From Antedon mediterranea (lineage: Eukaryota > Echinodermata > Crinoidea > Comatulida > Antedonidae): 64,000 nucleotides of DNA. The position numbers and the translations under genes were made by a program. The notes beneath the pieces are model-generated. The model saw only the letters and a program-made list of their open reading frames with translations, was not told the origin of the DNA and did not search any database. Position 1 is the first letter of the stretch. Each line of letters opens with the position of its first letter. Below, piece after piece: positions 1 to 10,712 of this stretch. Where the stretch lies: assembly GCF_964355755.1 (NCBI RefSeq), contig NC_092678.1, forward strand, positions 395,922 to 459,921, in the 5' to 3' direction.

Positions 1-309
1 ATACAGAAGCCTCTCATAAAAGGCATCACAGCTCTAGCCCATGCATTGGGAAATGAGCATAATGAACGATCTCAAGATGCACTTGCCTTATTGGCAAATG
101 CAAATTACGAGTTATTGGGACTACGAAAAGAAGTCCTAAAACCGGAGATTAACAAGGATTATAGACATCTCTGTAAGCCGACTACAAAACCAACAGAATT
201 TCTGTTCGGAAATTTAGGAAAATCTGTAAAACGGCTTGATGAAGAGAGGAAGGCAACATCCGGACTCCTAAAGACCAACAATTGGGTCATTAATAACAAT
301 CTGAAATGA
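1..309 (+). pseudogene. DIRS gag-like ORF, C-terminal 102 codons (copy A)
   Basis: Open from the first base of the window to the TGA at 307-309. It is identical in frame to the end of the 313-residue gag-like protein of copy C (15,659-16,600). The segment is basic and polar, with no zinc knuckle visible. Its stop overlaps the RT start as ATGA (306-309), as in the other copies. The N-terminal two thirds lie outside the window. Confidence 0.75.
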
Positions 310-1111
310 AGAGGTATGATATACCAACTATTCATAATGAAATAGTGGGAGGTCGACTGAGGTCATACCTACCTGCTGGGAAAAAGCGCACTTCCGATCT
401 ATATATTTTAAATGCTGTCACTGGCTATAAAATAGAATTTTGTAAACAAATTCCACAATATTTAAGAGGGAGAATTCCTCATCCATATAACCCGAGTGTT
501 ATAGAAATGGCTGCGATTGATGAACAGGTCTTAAAATTACTGGATAAAGGAGTAATAAAGTCCTCTTATTACGAACCTGACCAATTTGTTTCTAATTTAT
601 TTGTAAGGCCAAAAAAGGATGGAGGTTTTCGAACTATCCTTGATCTCTCAAAGTTAAATGAGTATGTTGCCTACAAACATTTTAAGATGGAAACATTTTC
701 AAATGCACTCACACTTATAGACCAAGGGGTATACATGACCTCAGTTGACCTCAAAGATGCTTATTATACAGTTCCCATAGCATATTCAGACGTAAAGTAC
801 TTAAAGTTTGTCTGGAAAGGGAATCTTTATGCATTTGGGGCATTACCTAATGGCCTAAGCACAGGGCCAAGACTGTTTACGAAACTACTGAAGCCTCCAC
901 TAGCATATTTAAGAAGTAGAGGCCATATTGTCCTAATTTATATTGACGATATACTTGCTATTAATAAGTGTCGAGACAAAGCAAAACACACAGCCAGAGA
1001 AGTTTGTGAAATCTTGACGTCATTGGGGTTCATTATAAATTATAAAAAATCCGTATTATACAGCCCACTCGAACAATAACCTTTTTAGGGTTTGAAATTA
1101 ACTCAGTCACA
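306..1111 (+). pseudogene. DIRS reverse transcriptase, frameshifted (copy A)
   Basis: RT of the DIRS/YR-retroelement type. The N-terminal VGGRL and TSD..ILN..TGYKIEF segments, the LDLSKLNEYV block, VDLKDAYY and the catalytic YIDDIL box (about 940-957) are all present. A 2-bp insertion (tattatacag versus tattacag in copies B and C) at about 1,058 shifts the frame and creates the stop at 1,077-1,079. The original frame resumes downstream, so the copy is broken. The start is the ATG overlapping the gag stop. Confidence 0.82.
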
Positions 1112-1774
1112 ATGACTGGTGTTACTCTCCCTCAATCAAAGAAAGAGGAGATATTTAATGAGTGTCATCAAGTAATTACCTCTGTCCAGACTACTATTAG
1201 ACGGGTTGCAAGCCTGCTAGGGAAACTGGTAGCTGCACTCCCAGCTGTGGAATATGGCAAATTACATTACAGGGCCCTTGAAAAAGGAAAAATTATGTCC
1301 CTGAGACACAATAAAGGCCACTATGACAGAACAATGACCATTAATGAGAATGGCAGGGCCGACATTACCTGGTGGCAGCACAATATATATTATGTGGATG
1401 GATCACCCAAGCCCACTTATTCGATAAGTGATAATACACGCTATTCAACCAGAGATGATTTAACTTCTACTCAATACTTCTGTGAATCACAATTTATTGA
1501 AGTGCATACAGACAAAGAATCTATTCTAATAGGTACTATATATAGACCTCACGAAATTAATATGCCTTTTTTTACAGAACAACTTGAACTTCTTTTAAAA
1601 CAAATATCTAGAGAGAAAAAAAAGGTATTTCTTTTAGGTGATTTTAATGTCGATATTTTAAAATTTGATTCAAATAATAATGTAAATGATTTTGTCCATT
1701 GTCTATTTAACAATTCTTTTTATCCTCTTATCCACAGACCCACAAGAATAACTCCCAGAAATATTCTCCGATAA
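1112..1774 (+). pseudogene. Chimeric ORF: DIRS RT C-terminal part fused in frame to LINE endonuclease
   Basis: A single 220-codon open frame. Residues 1 to about 95 are the DIRS RT C-terminal (thumb/connection) region up to IYYV. From about residue 96 the sequence is a non-LTR endonuclease: a short DGSPKPTYS piece, then the region with IGTIYRPH and the LLGDFNVDIL catalytic-Asp block, ending at HRPTRITP. Compared with the LINE at 12,877-13,609, about 95 bp are missing just after the junction and replaced by a few extra bases. The last residues read a neighbouring integrase in the wrong frame. This is probably a rearrangement product, not a functional protein, although the fusion is in frame. 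Confidence 0.7.
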
Positions 1775-2462
1775 TGGTCCTCAATTCCAGCGAGAGTATG
1801 ATGAATTTTGCGCTGAATGGGGCATTGATCATACCACGAGTAGCCCAGGAGATCCTCAGTCAAACGGGTTCATTGAGCGACAAGTTCGTTACATAAAACC
1901 CATCATAAAAAAATGTTTAAAAACCGGCGGAGATATTAACAAAGCACTATTGAATGTTAGAGCTACACCATTGGACACAGGTGTACCAAGTCCGGCTGAA
2001 CTGATGTTTAATCGACCTATACCAACATTAACACCAAGTCGTCAAGCAGCAAACAACTCGCAACAAGAAGAATATTGTAGAAAACTGCAACAAGCTACGC
2101 AGCGACAAAAAGAATATGCAGATAAAAACACTCATGAACTCCCACCTATTCCTGATGGAAGCAATGTTCGAGTTTATGATAAGTCCACAAAGCAATGGAA
2201 ACCTGCGACGACTGTGGAAAAGTGTGTCCAACCAAGATCATATATTATACAAGCGGAAAATGGAAATCTGCTGAGACGAAATCGCGTACATTTGAGGAAG
2301 GTACCTCAACAGAATGCCCAAATCAATGGTAGCACAGCACCTGAAAATGTTGTACCAACCTGGCAACCGATAGACCAAAATCCGTCTATTCTGAATATGA
2401 GTAACACGCGCTCTAAGAGAAGTGTGAAACCTCCTACGCGTTTAATTGAAACAAAAGAGTGA
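1755..2462 (+). pseudogene. Ty3/gypsy integrase C-terminal fragment (copy 1)
   Basis: Open in frame from 1,755 to TGA at 2,460-2,462, with no start of its own. The second catalytic Asp of the integrase core lies in IFSDNGPQF and the Glu in SNGFIERQV, about 35 residues apart. The first Asp and the zinc-binding domain are missing. A basic C-terminal tail follows with NVRVYDKSTKQWKPATTV and a RxNRVHLR segment. It joins LINE endonuclease directly at 1,754/1,755. The same junction recurs at 13,609/13,610, so it predates the duplication. Being open without any gag, RT or LTR nearby suggests a young rearrangement. Confidence 0.8.
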
Positions 2463-2792
2463 TTTTGGACTGTAACGTGATCTACAAGTTTAAAATGTAT
2501 GTTCAATACCACTGATTGTTAAAGTTGCAGTTCTAGGAAGTTATGAAACAAGTTGTGTTTTTGAAGTTTTTATTTTTGAACATTTGAACGTTTATAGTTA
2601 ATACAGTTTGGAACTTTTTGGACAATTACGGACACCGAAACCATATAACCATAGCAACGCTACTGGCACTAAGGGCAGTTCTAATACAACGCCATGTTTG
2701 AAAATAATACCAATTAATAGATATATATTAAACATCAAAATAATCAGTAAAACGTGTCTGACAATCATTAAAGAGGCGTAGCCTAGATTTCA
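2463..2792. other. Non-coding spacer after integrase fragment (copy 1)
   Basis: AT-rich sequence duplicated at 14,318-14,647. It may be the 3' internal region of the gypsy element, but no LTR edge or polypurine tract was recognised. Confidence 0.4.
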
Positions 2793-3028
2793 TAACAATA
2801 CATCGTAGGCTACGAACAATACTTCGTAGGCTAGGAACAATGCATCGTAGGCTACGAACAATACAGCGTAGGAGAGAACAATACATCGTAGGCTACGAAC
2901 AATACATCGTAGGCTACAAACAATACATCGTAGGCTACAAACAATACATCGTAGGAGAGAACAATACATCGTAGGCTACAAACATTACATCGTAGGCTAC
3001 AAACAATACATCGTAGGAGAGAACAATG
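2793..3028. repeat. 21-bp minisatellite (aacaatacatcgtaggctac-type), copy 1
   Basis: About eleven imperfect units of roughly 21 bp built on aacaatacatcgtaggctac, with interspersed aggagagaacaa variants. The paralogous array at 14,648-14,842 is about 41 bp (two units) shorter, so the array changed length after the block duplicated. Confidence 0.88.
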
Positions 3029-3180
3029 ACCTACGATCTACCTACGATCTACCTACGCGTAGATACGAAGCAGTAATTTCTTTCTGTACTGTAAAGACAC
3101 ACTGGAAGGCTTATTGTGGATTGATAACTTTAGACAAATACAATTAGATCAAATCATGAGACAAAAGGAAGATAACGAAT

Positions 3181-3613
3181 GAAGTTAATGAATGGAATAA
3201 GAAAATGTTGCATGAAACCTGTACGAATATTATATGCATTCAAGCAGAAGATATTGTAGTTAACAGCAAGAAAGAACACGTTAAGTGCGAAACACCTCGG
3301 AAATCACGTAAAACTAATTTATTAAATTATTTGTGGATTGCACAAATGGATGTATGGGATATGTTGAAGAAATAACCAAGCATTATCAAACAAAAAACCA
3401 ATATCTATTAAAGTGAATTTTGACAACAATGAAATTGGTATTCAGTTAATTGAAATGTTTCAAGCTATTGGCAAAAAATACAGCCGAAAGCAATTTCCTC
3501 TCAAATTAGCTTATGCATGTACAGTTCATAAAGTGCAGGAAATAACAATGAATAAAAGGCATCAGTTAGCTTTAAAAATACTTTTGTGCCTGGACAAGCA
3601 TACGTACAAATGA
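3181..3613 (+). pseudogene. Helitron Rep/Helicase fragment (copy 1)
   Basis: Two frames of a decayed Pif1-like helicase of the Helitron type. The frame starting at 3,181 reads EVNEWNKKML..C.NII.IQAED and the frame of 3,413-3,613 reads FPLKLAYACTVHKVQEITM, the late helicase motifs. The codons after that recall a PGQAYV motif in a shifted frame. Stop codons and frame changes separate the blocks. No Rep HUH motif or hairpin terminus was found, so this is an internal remnant. It is duplicated at 14,995-15,427. Confidence 0.72.
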
Positions 3614-3844
3614 TGAGCTGTTGAGACAGTATTTCTCCAAATATGGGGAAATTATTGAAATGAGAGATTGATTGGTTGAGATCCCGAACCAGCGCATGCG
3701 CAGTAACCAGTCATAGCGAACAGCGTACTAGCATCGTGTACAACACGTTGCTAATTTATGTGTGTAAAACAAACGTTTTCACGAAGTTTGCAGTCAATAT
3801 ATGCCTAGATACATAATTAATTATCTAGGTCATATTACCCAGAT
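3614..3844 (+). promoter_or_regulatory. DIRS copy B 5' leader with hairpin
   Basis: A 230-bp segment directly before the gag ATG, duplicated before copy C. It contains a short inverted repeat, CCTAGATA/TATCTAGG (3,804-3,829), 16 bp upstream of the ATG. No terminal repeat could be delimited. Confidence 0.35.
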
Positions 3845-4788
3845 ATGGCAGAATTGGAAGAATCAACATCAAAATCATCCCCGAAGGATCGGGAGGAGAT
3901 AATATTTGAGGGGAAGAAGCATACGAAACCAAAAGTAAAAAAGGCCTCCTCCTTGGTAACCGAGGGGAGACTGTGCGCGCTCGAGGAGCGCGCTGAGCAA
4001 ACAAACAACTTGCTACAGCAGCTTGTTCAGAACCTGAATGGGCCTAGGCCACAGGTTAGTTATGACAGCCAGGAAAGTTTTTCCGGCGATAATGATAGCT
4101 TGTCAGTAGATTCTAACTACTCAGGTTTCCATTCATGCAATACACCAAGAAACCAGACAAGCGATATTAATAATGATATTGATATTAATACTGTTTTCGA
4201 CGATGGTTTGGCCTTGGCTAAGCCTATGGCCCCACCTCCAGGTTTTGCTGCACGGTTTGCGTCAGCAGAGGAAACAGGACCTGAGATTACCAAGGAATTG
4301 TCAGACAGTATAACTTACTTGCTCCATTCTCCAATGGATGTGAGAATATACAACTGGAGCTTTCTAAAGCATATCTGGTTCCAGATAATGCAAAAGCACT
4401 AATAGTGCCCAAAGTAAACCCGACCCTGTGGGACGGGATATCCGGAAAATCAAGGTCTTTAGATCTGAAGTTTCAACGGATACAGAAGCCTCTCATAAAA
4501 GGCATCACAGCTCTAGCCCATGCATTGGGAAATGAGCATAATGAACGATCTCAAGATGCACTTGCCTTATTGGCAAATGCAAATTACGAGTTATTGGGAC
4601 TACGAAAAGAAGTCCTAAAACCGGAGATTAACAAGGATTATAGACATCTCTGTAAGCCGACTACAAAACCAACAGAATTTCTGTTCGGAAATTTAGGAAA
4701 ATCTGTAAAACGGCTTGATGAAGAGAGGAAGGCAACATCCGGACTCCTAAAGACCAACAATTGGGTCATTAATAACAATCTGAAATGA
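3845..4788 (+). pseudogene. DIRS gag-like protein, frameshifted (copy B)
   Basis: The intact homologue at 15,659 is 313 residues. Here an extra TG at about 4,340 (gatgtgagaat versus gatgagaat) ends the first frame at 4,402, and the C-terminal 127 residues remain open from 4,405. The N-terminal part is Ser/Lys-rich and acidic, with a predicted helical ALEERAEQTNNLLQQLVQNL stretch that could form a coiled coil, then an Asp/Ser-rich linker and a Pro-rich APPPGFAARFAS motif. Its role as a particle protein is inferred only from its place before RT. ATGA overlap with RT at 4,785-4,788. Confidence 0.75.
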
Positions 4789-7700
4789 AGAGGTATGATA
4801 TACCAACTATTCATAATGAAATAGTGGGAGGTCGACTGAGGTCATACCTACCTGCTGGGAAAAAGCTCACTTCCGATCTATATATTTTAAATGCTGTCAC
4901 TGGCTATAAAATAGAATTTTGTAAACAAATTCCACAATATTTAAGAGGGAGAATTCCTCATCCATATAACCCGAGTGTTATAGAAATGGCTGCGATTGAT
5001 GAACAGGTCTTAAAATTACTGGATAAAGGAGTAATAAAGTCCTCTTATTACGAACCTGACCAATTTGTTTCTAATTTATTTGTAAGGCCAAAAAAGGATG
5101 GAGGTTTTCGAACTATCCTTGATCTCTCAAAGTTAAATGAGTATGTTGCCTACAGTACAGGACAGAATTATTGCAAAAATCCCAACGCATTCAACACGTT
5201 GTCGTTGCGTTGTGTTTGCGTTGCGTTGAACGGCTTTCAACGTTTAGTTGTTTATTCAACAAAAGTCATTATCAGCATGTCAAGTAAACAATTAGTTATT
5301 TCAACGCTAGCTGCTGCAGCACTAGACTGGCCGATTGCACGCCTGAACGATCAGTAACAACAACAGGCAAAATACCCATCGGCAGTCACTACCAGATATT
5401 TTAAGATAAATAAAATATATTTGAAGCTTAGATATATTTTTAAGTATTGAACGGACAGTTACCAAATAAAACACACAGTGATATTTCCCAGTGTTTAGTG
5501 AAGGAAAACATCGAATAATAAGGTCGATGCCAAGTCTAACAGTTAACACTGTACTGTAGGCCTTCCGGGGGAAAACACGATCTCACGTCGTAAAATCAAA
5601 CAACGTGGAAATTACTGACATCATCGACACACGAGGCCGCCACCCTGGTTTCCTCAAGAAAAACACCACGTGTGTTATGACGTATTTAACGATCGTTAAT
5701 GACGACGAAGTAATTAATTTTATTTAGGCCTACATTTTTTAGCTGTTCGAGATTCAAGAGATAAAGTTAAAATATTGTTTCTCTATTTTGGTTTTTATTT
5801 TATAATTGTCCCATTGTTTGTTGTAATGTAATTTGAAAGAACTAAAAAAATTGACGTGTCCGACACCCATCCATGAACCAATTTAAATCTTTATAAATCG
5901 AACAACATTACATTTTTAAGTACAACAAGCGTTTTGAATACGTTAACAATAGAGCGTGTTGAATGTGTTGAACCCGTTGACCGTTCATTGACGACGTTAA
6001 ACAATTGAATCGCATAGCGTTGAACGCGCATGGGTTACGTTAGGCATCACAATAATTAATTTATAATATAATACATGATAATGATATATTTATGGATAAT
6101 AATAAAACTAAACGATTTTTTCCCTTTTAATTATTACGCGTTATTTCATAATGAATGAACTCTTCACCTTTCGATCAGTTCGTCCCTCACGTCACGAAAA
6201 GCATGCGTGAAAAGGACGACGTCCGACGACCATGCTGGATCTTTATGTTGGTGGTGTATTGTTGCCTTCCATGGCGGCGGGTGTAGGCTACGTTGTTTTT
6301 ATAAATAATCGAGAAAAATGTAGTACAGTACTGCGAAGTTTTTAGTTTGGAAATAATTAATTACGATGTGACCTAGCCTCCAAGATTCACCGCCGCCTTA
6401 ACTTTGGTATTTAATACTCCAGTTAATATAGGCACACAGTAATTGAGGACATGACCACTACTTTTAACTGCGATGGCAGACGCGGCTCATATACACACGG
6501 GGCCTACTCGTTAGTAGTAGGCCTAGCCTAGTGTAATATATTAAGCTAGGTTTCCGCGGAAAAATACACATTATGTTTGTTTTCTTAAATATTTGTAATA
6601 CTGTATTTTATACTATTACTACTCTAATACACACTGGCAATCTGTAAATACCATACGAATCCGATTGTTCGTTATTTCAACGCAAACTCAACGCAACACA
6701 TTGTGTTGGTTGAATAAACAGTTCAACGAACTCAACACTTTCAACGCCAACGGACAACGCAGTTTCAACGCGTTGTCAACACTTTAACAATGCGTTGAAT
6801 GCGTTCAAAATCTGCAATAATTCTGTCCGGTACTGTACAAACATTTTAAGATGGAAACATTTTCAAATGCACTCACACTTATAGACCAAGGGGTATACAT
6901 GACCTCAGTTGACCTCAAAGATGCTTATTATACAGTTCCCATAGCATATTCAGACGTAAAGTACTTAAAGTTTGTCTGGAAAGGGAATCTTTATGCATTT
7001 GGGGCATTACCTAATGGCCTAAGCACAGGGCCAAGACTGTTTACGAAACTACTGAAGCCTCCACTAGCATATTTAAGAAGTAGAGGCCATATTGTCCTAA
7101 TTTATATTGACGATATACTTGCTATTAATAAGTGTCGAGACAAAGCAAAACACACAGCCAGAGAAGTTTGTGAAATCTTGACGTCATTGGGGTTCATTAT
7201 AAATTATAAAAAATCCGTATTACAGCCCACTCAAACAATAACCTTTTTAGGGTTTGAAATTAACTCAGTCACAATGACTGGTGTTACTCTCCCTCAATCA
7301 AAGAAAGAGGAGATATTTAATGAGTGTCATCAAGTAATTACCTCTGTCCAGACTACTATTAGACAGGTTGCAAGCCTGCTAGGGAAACTGGTAGCTGCAC
7401 TCCCAGCTGTGGAATATGGCAAATTACATTACAGGGCCCTTGAAAAAGGAAAAATTATGTCCCCGAGACACAATAAAGGCCACTATGACAGAACAATGAC
7501 CATTAATGAGAATGGCAGGGCCGACATTACCTGGTGGCAGCACAATATATATTATGTGTATAAACATATATCTCATGGCGACCCAAACCTTGCATTCGAA
7601 ACTGATGCTTCGGGTTTAGGGTGGGGAGCAACTGATGGCACTAATCACATTGGTGGGAGATGGTGCCAGAATGATTTACAAAATGCATTTGTAAATGATT

Positions 7701-8044
7701 CACTTAATATTAATTATTTGGAGTTACTGGCAGCTTTTCTCGGACTTAAGTCACTCATAAAAGATGTACCGGTATCTAATATACACGTCCAACTAAAAAT
7801 AGATAACACTACGGCAATAGCCTATATCAATAATATGGGAGGAGCAAAATCTAACACTTGCAACCATCTAGCAAAAATGATATGGCAATGGTGCACAGAC
7901 CATAACATATGGCTTTCTGCAATCCATGTTCCGGGGAAAGATAATTTAATTGCGGATAATAAATCACGTCACTTTGATGATGAGAAGGAATGGATGCTAA
8001 ATAAAGATTTGTTTCAAAAAATTAAGACATTAAGAAACTCTTAA
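4785..8044 (+). pseudogene. DIRS RT-RNase H, split by transposon (copy B)
   Basis: The N-terminal RT blocks are at 4,785-5,152. After the insertion, catalytic YIDDIL is near 7,110, with the thumb around 7,250-7,400. RNase H starts at ETDASGLGWGA (about 7,598) and continues through NYLELLAAF, the DNTTAIAYINNMGG block and the HVPGKDNLIAD motif, which is typical of DIRS/Ngaro RNase H. The second part (6,851-8,044) is a clean 397-codon frame. Apart from the insertion no other disabling change was seen in RT/RNase H, unlike copies A and C. Confidence 0.82.
5153..6835. mobile_element. Tc1/mariner-like non-autonomous element (TA target duplication)
   Basis: Ends are inverted repeats beginning CAGTAC(A/C)GGACAGAATT and extending about 23 bp, with TA on each side (5,151-5,152 and 6,836-6,837). 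The empty site is visible in copies A and C (gttgcctacaaacatt), which proves the exact insertion boundaries. About 150 bp next to each end are packed with TTCAACGC/GCGTTGAA motifs in both orientations. No transposase ORF is visible in the 1.68 kb. CAGT ends and TA duplication fit Tc1/mariner; that family call is inference. Confidence 0.85.
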
Positions 8045-8639
8045 GTTGTTTTCGTTGTTGTTTTTCCAAACTACTTTATAAACGATGCATAAACCTATTC
8101 TCATCGTCCTAATGTACTGTACTATAAATTTTGATCTTGCTGACTAATTGTCGTAATCCATGACATGCATATAAAACGCTCAAGAGGGTGCGAGTTTGTT
8201 ACCTTAAAGAGTAGTATGGTTGATTGATAAATGCATGGAGTCAAATAATAAATAGTATTTTGATCTGGCTGACTGATTGCCGTATCAGTCGCACCCATAT
8301 AAAACGCTCAAGAGGGTTTGGGTGAGTATCTCGGCGGTAATGTTCCCATTAGCTGATTCATTAATGAGATTCATTGCACTATTTCCTTTTGTACTTGGTA
8401 CAATTTCTTTTAAAGTTTTCCGTTCTATTATTAGCAATAGAAGAATGGAAATAATCTCTTAAGATGACGCCTCATATTGTTCAACATAATTCTATGTAAT
8501 TTATATATCTTGTGTATATGTTTGTCTTGTGAAATTATTAAATAGTTTATCCATCCTGTAATTGGCGGGTTACTCGCTGTTGGATGAGTATGAAATAAAA
8601 TAAAATAAAATTAAAATAAAATAAAATAATTTCCAGTCG
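8045..8639 (+). mobile_element. LINE-like 3' end with hairpin and (AAAAT)n tail (copy 1)
   Basis: It begins with about 30 bp (gttgttttcgttgtt...) also found after LINE ORF1 at 12,349. A roughly 55-bp segment ending in ataaaacgctcaagagggt is present twice (about 8,140-8,193 and 8,262-8,316). A hairpin with CATCC/GGATG stem lies at 8,552-8,586, immediately before an (AAAAT)n microsatellite at 8,592-8,630. A hairpin plus microsatellite tail is the usual 3' structure of CR1/L2-type LINEs and SINEs derived from them. Duplicated at 18,173-18,757. Confidence 0.6.
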
Positions 8640-9540
8640 AAAAGTTGCCTCATATCCTTCAACAAGTTTCAGTCAAAAAGTTCATTGCTGCATTTAACTT
8701 TTTGAGGTATGTGGCTTCCTGGCGCAAAGACAAATAGTCTTGATTTATCTATGGTGGTAATGTAGTCGAGACCTTGATTTTGAAGACCGGAGAATGCAAG
8801 TCGCAAATTTCATTGAATTTGGAATTAAAATAAAAAAGTGCCTGTTCACAATCCTTGGCAGAAGTTCCAGAGTGTGATAGCTAGATCAGACTGAAACCGT
8901 TCAAGATCAAAATGTCTGAAAGATTTGCCTTTCACTATGATAGGTGTTCTCTGGAAGTCTTGCGCACAGTTAGGACACAGTCATGATCACTGATGGTAGA
9001 TTGATCCAGGCAGATAGCAGAAGTAGAAGTGATTCTGGTTGGTTGATTTATCAGGCAATGCAGATTATACTGGTTAGTGAGCTGGTTGAATTTATACCAC
9101 AATTGGCCATTTTTGTCAAATGTGTTACAGTTAAAATCACCCAAACATATGATGACTTCGTAAAATTAGGAAAAAATATTGTCAAGTGAAGTTTCCATGA
9201 AATCAAAAAAAGCAATTGTGTTATCATGAGGATGATACACTACTCCAACCGCAAAAGGATTGAAATAGCCACTTCACTATCATCAATAAAATCACTAAGC
9301 CATGTTTCACTTATGGTCATAATGTTGTTCTGCTGCATTAGAATTGTAAGCTCGTCTACTTTGTGATAAAGCGGATCGCATGTTCAGGTGGGCTATGCAA
9401 ATTCCTTTGTGGGATTGCGAGCGATTAGTCAATGTTTCAAAATCATTAACAACGCCAGTAGAATTACTAACTGCTTGCTCGTCTTTAGCTAGACCCGGAT
9501 TAAATTCAATATCACCAGATAGAGTCAGATGCAATGTGCC
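8640..9540 (-). pseudogene. Second LINE, endonuclease region, degenerate (copy 1)
   Basis: Read on the minus strand, the 5' side at 9,534 gives a LTLSGDIEFNPGL leader and ICIAHLNMRSAL, the start of an APE-type endonuclease in CR1-like LINE ORF2. Further down, 9,144-8,935 gives MGDFNCNTF and INQPTRITSTSA..LDQ...SDHDCVL, with the catalytic Asp and the final SDH motif. Frames shift and stops intervene, and RT is missing. It is a different LINE from the one at 11,515-13,609 and lies in the opposite orientation. Duplicated at 18,758-19,655. Confidence 0.75.
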
Positions 9541-9960
9541 ATAATATGCCGTTTGTTTTTTGCTTCTATACTTGCGTTTTTATAGTTACATATATATCTG
9601 TATAGTCAAGGTATCCAAAGTACATGGCACTAGCTACGCAGACTAGTGTAGAATTGTGAAAAATGTAATACAGTATAATAATATACCGGGAAAAAATCCG
9701 TATAAAACAATACATTAGGACGATGACAATATGTTTATTATAAACATGGTGTGCGCATGCAAGATTTATATCTTTAAAAATCACCTCTCGTGAGAATGCT
9801 CTTCTCGCTGATCAATTTTGTGACCAGTAGATTGGAAATCTTCAATGCATTTATCAACCATAATACTCTTTTTAATTTAGCAAACCCAAACCCTCTTAAG
9901 TACTTAAAAAAATTCAAAATCTAACATAGCCTAATCTTCTGAACAACAACACAACAACTT
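9541..9960. other. AT-rich non-coding sequence (copy 1)
   Basis: No gene seen. Duplicated with copy 2 up to 9,868 (19,985). The rest matches 26,335-26,425, because copy 2 is interrupted there by a 6.35-kb transposon. It probably represents the intron next to the RRM exon. Confidence 0.5.
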
Positions 9961-10073
9961 ACTGCAGATTTTGTCAAAAACCTTTTTTTGCTCAAATGTT
10001 AAAAAAGCGAATCCACACTTCTTGCCCAATTTCTGCTCCGGTGGAATGTATACAGATTTGATTTTTCCATACA
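9961..10073 (-). pseudogene. hnRNP A/B-like RRM exon fragment (copy 1)
   Basis: On the minus strand the sequence reads YGKIKSVYIPPEQ then KKCGFAFLTFEQKKVFDKIC. This matches the second half of an hnRNP A/B RRM, where KKRGFAFVTFDD.DSVDKIV is the familiar RNP1 block. A GTAAGT splice donor follows at about 9,956-9,961. The exon is cut off on its 5' side at about 10,073, where LINE endonuclease sequence begins, so this copy cannot be functional. In frame it is less damaged than the paralogous exon at 26,427-26,574. Confidence 0.65.
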
Positions 10074-10230
10074 GTTCTGCCACTCTTCTTGATAACATTT
10101 TCTCAAACAGTCTAGACTCTTCAATGAGCGGCATTGTCATTAGTGACGCAACTGATCACCTTCCCGTTTTCACTGTGAACATTACTAATTCAAGTAAGTC
10201 TACAGACAAAGTGAAGCGTAAATTTAGAAA
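10074..10230 (+). pseudogene. LINE endonuclease C-terminal fragment
   Basis: Reads SATLLDNIFSNSLDSSM then GIVISDATDHLPVF, the end of an APE endonuclease with the SDH-type catalytic His. It is the piece expected to follow HRPTRITP, the point at which the LINE endonuclease is interrupted at 1,754 and 13,609. The sequence after 10,230 is not recognisable as RT. Confidence 0.7.
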
Positions 10231-10710
10231 ATTTAATGAAAACAATATTCCCCTACACAGGTCTCCGCGTGCGTGTGACGTGCCAAGCCAGCTTGATAGA
10301 GAAAGCATGCAGCTCACGCAAGTGCATGATGCAATGGTTGAGTGAATTCTGGGATCATCTTAATTCCATGGTTTGTTACCTAAACACCACATGATGGTGA
10401 ATATGCCTGTTAAAGTCTCAATGATACGATCCCTTAATGTACCATGTTGTTGCTAGGAGGCTTGAAAGGAGGAGGGATCTAGCCTAGTCGTCGGCAAGAG
10501 AATGCCGTTCTCTGACAATTTAAGGTCGGCAATTGAAATTCGTGGGCTGGAAATTACACCAAATTATATAGTTACATAAGAGAATAGCCGAAAATGCGAT
10601 TTGCAGCCACATAAACAAAAAAAAATTCAAGGGTATGGTTCCACTAAACAACTTATCCACCCCACCGTCAAACCTGGATACGGCCCTGAATACATTATCC
10701 TGTTTTCTTT
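10231..10710. other. Unassigned non-coding sequence
   Basis: Nothing recognisable. A polypyrimidine tract and AG precede the exon-like segment starting at about 10,713. Confidence 0.4.
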
Positions 10711-10712
10711 AG

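Larger units (their letters stand above)
1..1395 (+). mobile_element. DIRS-like retroelement, copy A (5' and 3' truncated)
   Basis: Third DIRS copy in the window, cut by the window edge on the left. It matches copies B (3,845-8,044) and C (15,659-18,172) almost base for base. It starts in the C-terminal part of the gag-like ORF and runs through RT, and stops in the linker before RNase H at about 1,395, where the sequence jumps into a LINE endonuclease. No RNase H or tyrosine recombinase follows. The junction is abrupt, so the right end was made by recombination or template switching and not by gradual decay. Confidence 0.85.
3845..8044 (+). mobile_element. DIRS-like retroelement, copy B, interrupted by an inverted-repeat element
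   Basis: It holds a gag-like ORF (3,845-4,788, frameshifted) and RT/RNase H (4,785-5,152 continuing at 6,838-8,044). The two RT parts are separated by a 1,683-bp insertion flanked by TA. RT and RNase H are of DIRS type. In known DIRS elements a methyltransferase-like domain and a tyrosine recombinase lie near or beyond RNase H; neither is present here. The ORF ends shortly after the RNase H region, at a junction with sequence resembling that after LINE ORF1 at 12,335-12,370. The copy is therefore internally complete but lacks its own integration enzyme. Confidence 0.85.

Noticed and set aside
5322-5549. 75-codon minus-strand ORF inside the TA-flanked element
   Set aside because: No transposase motif and low-complexity Ile/Leu/Tyr-rich translation typical of AT-rich DNA.
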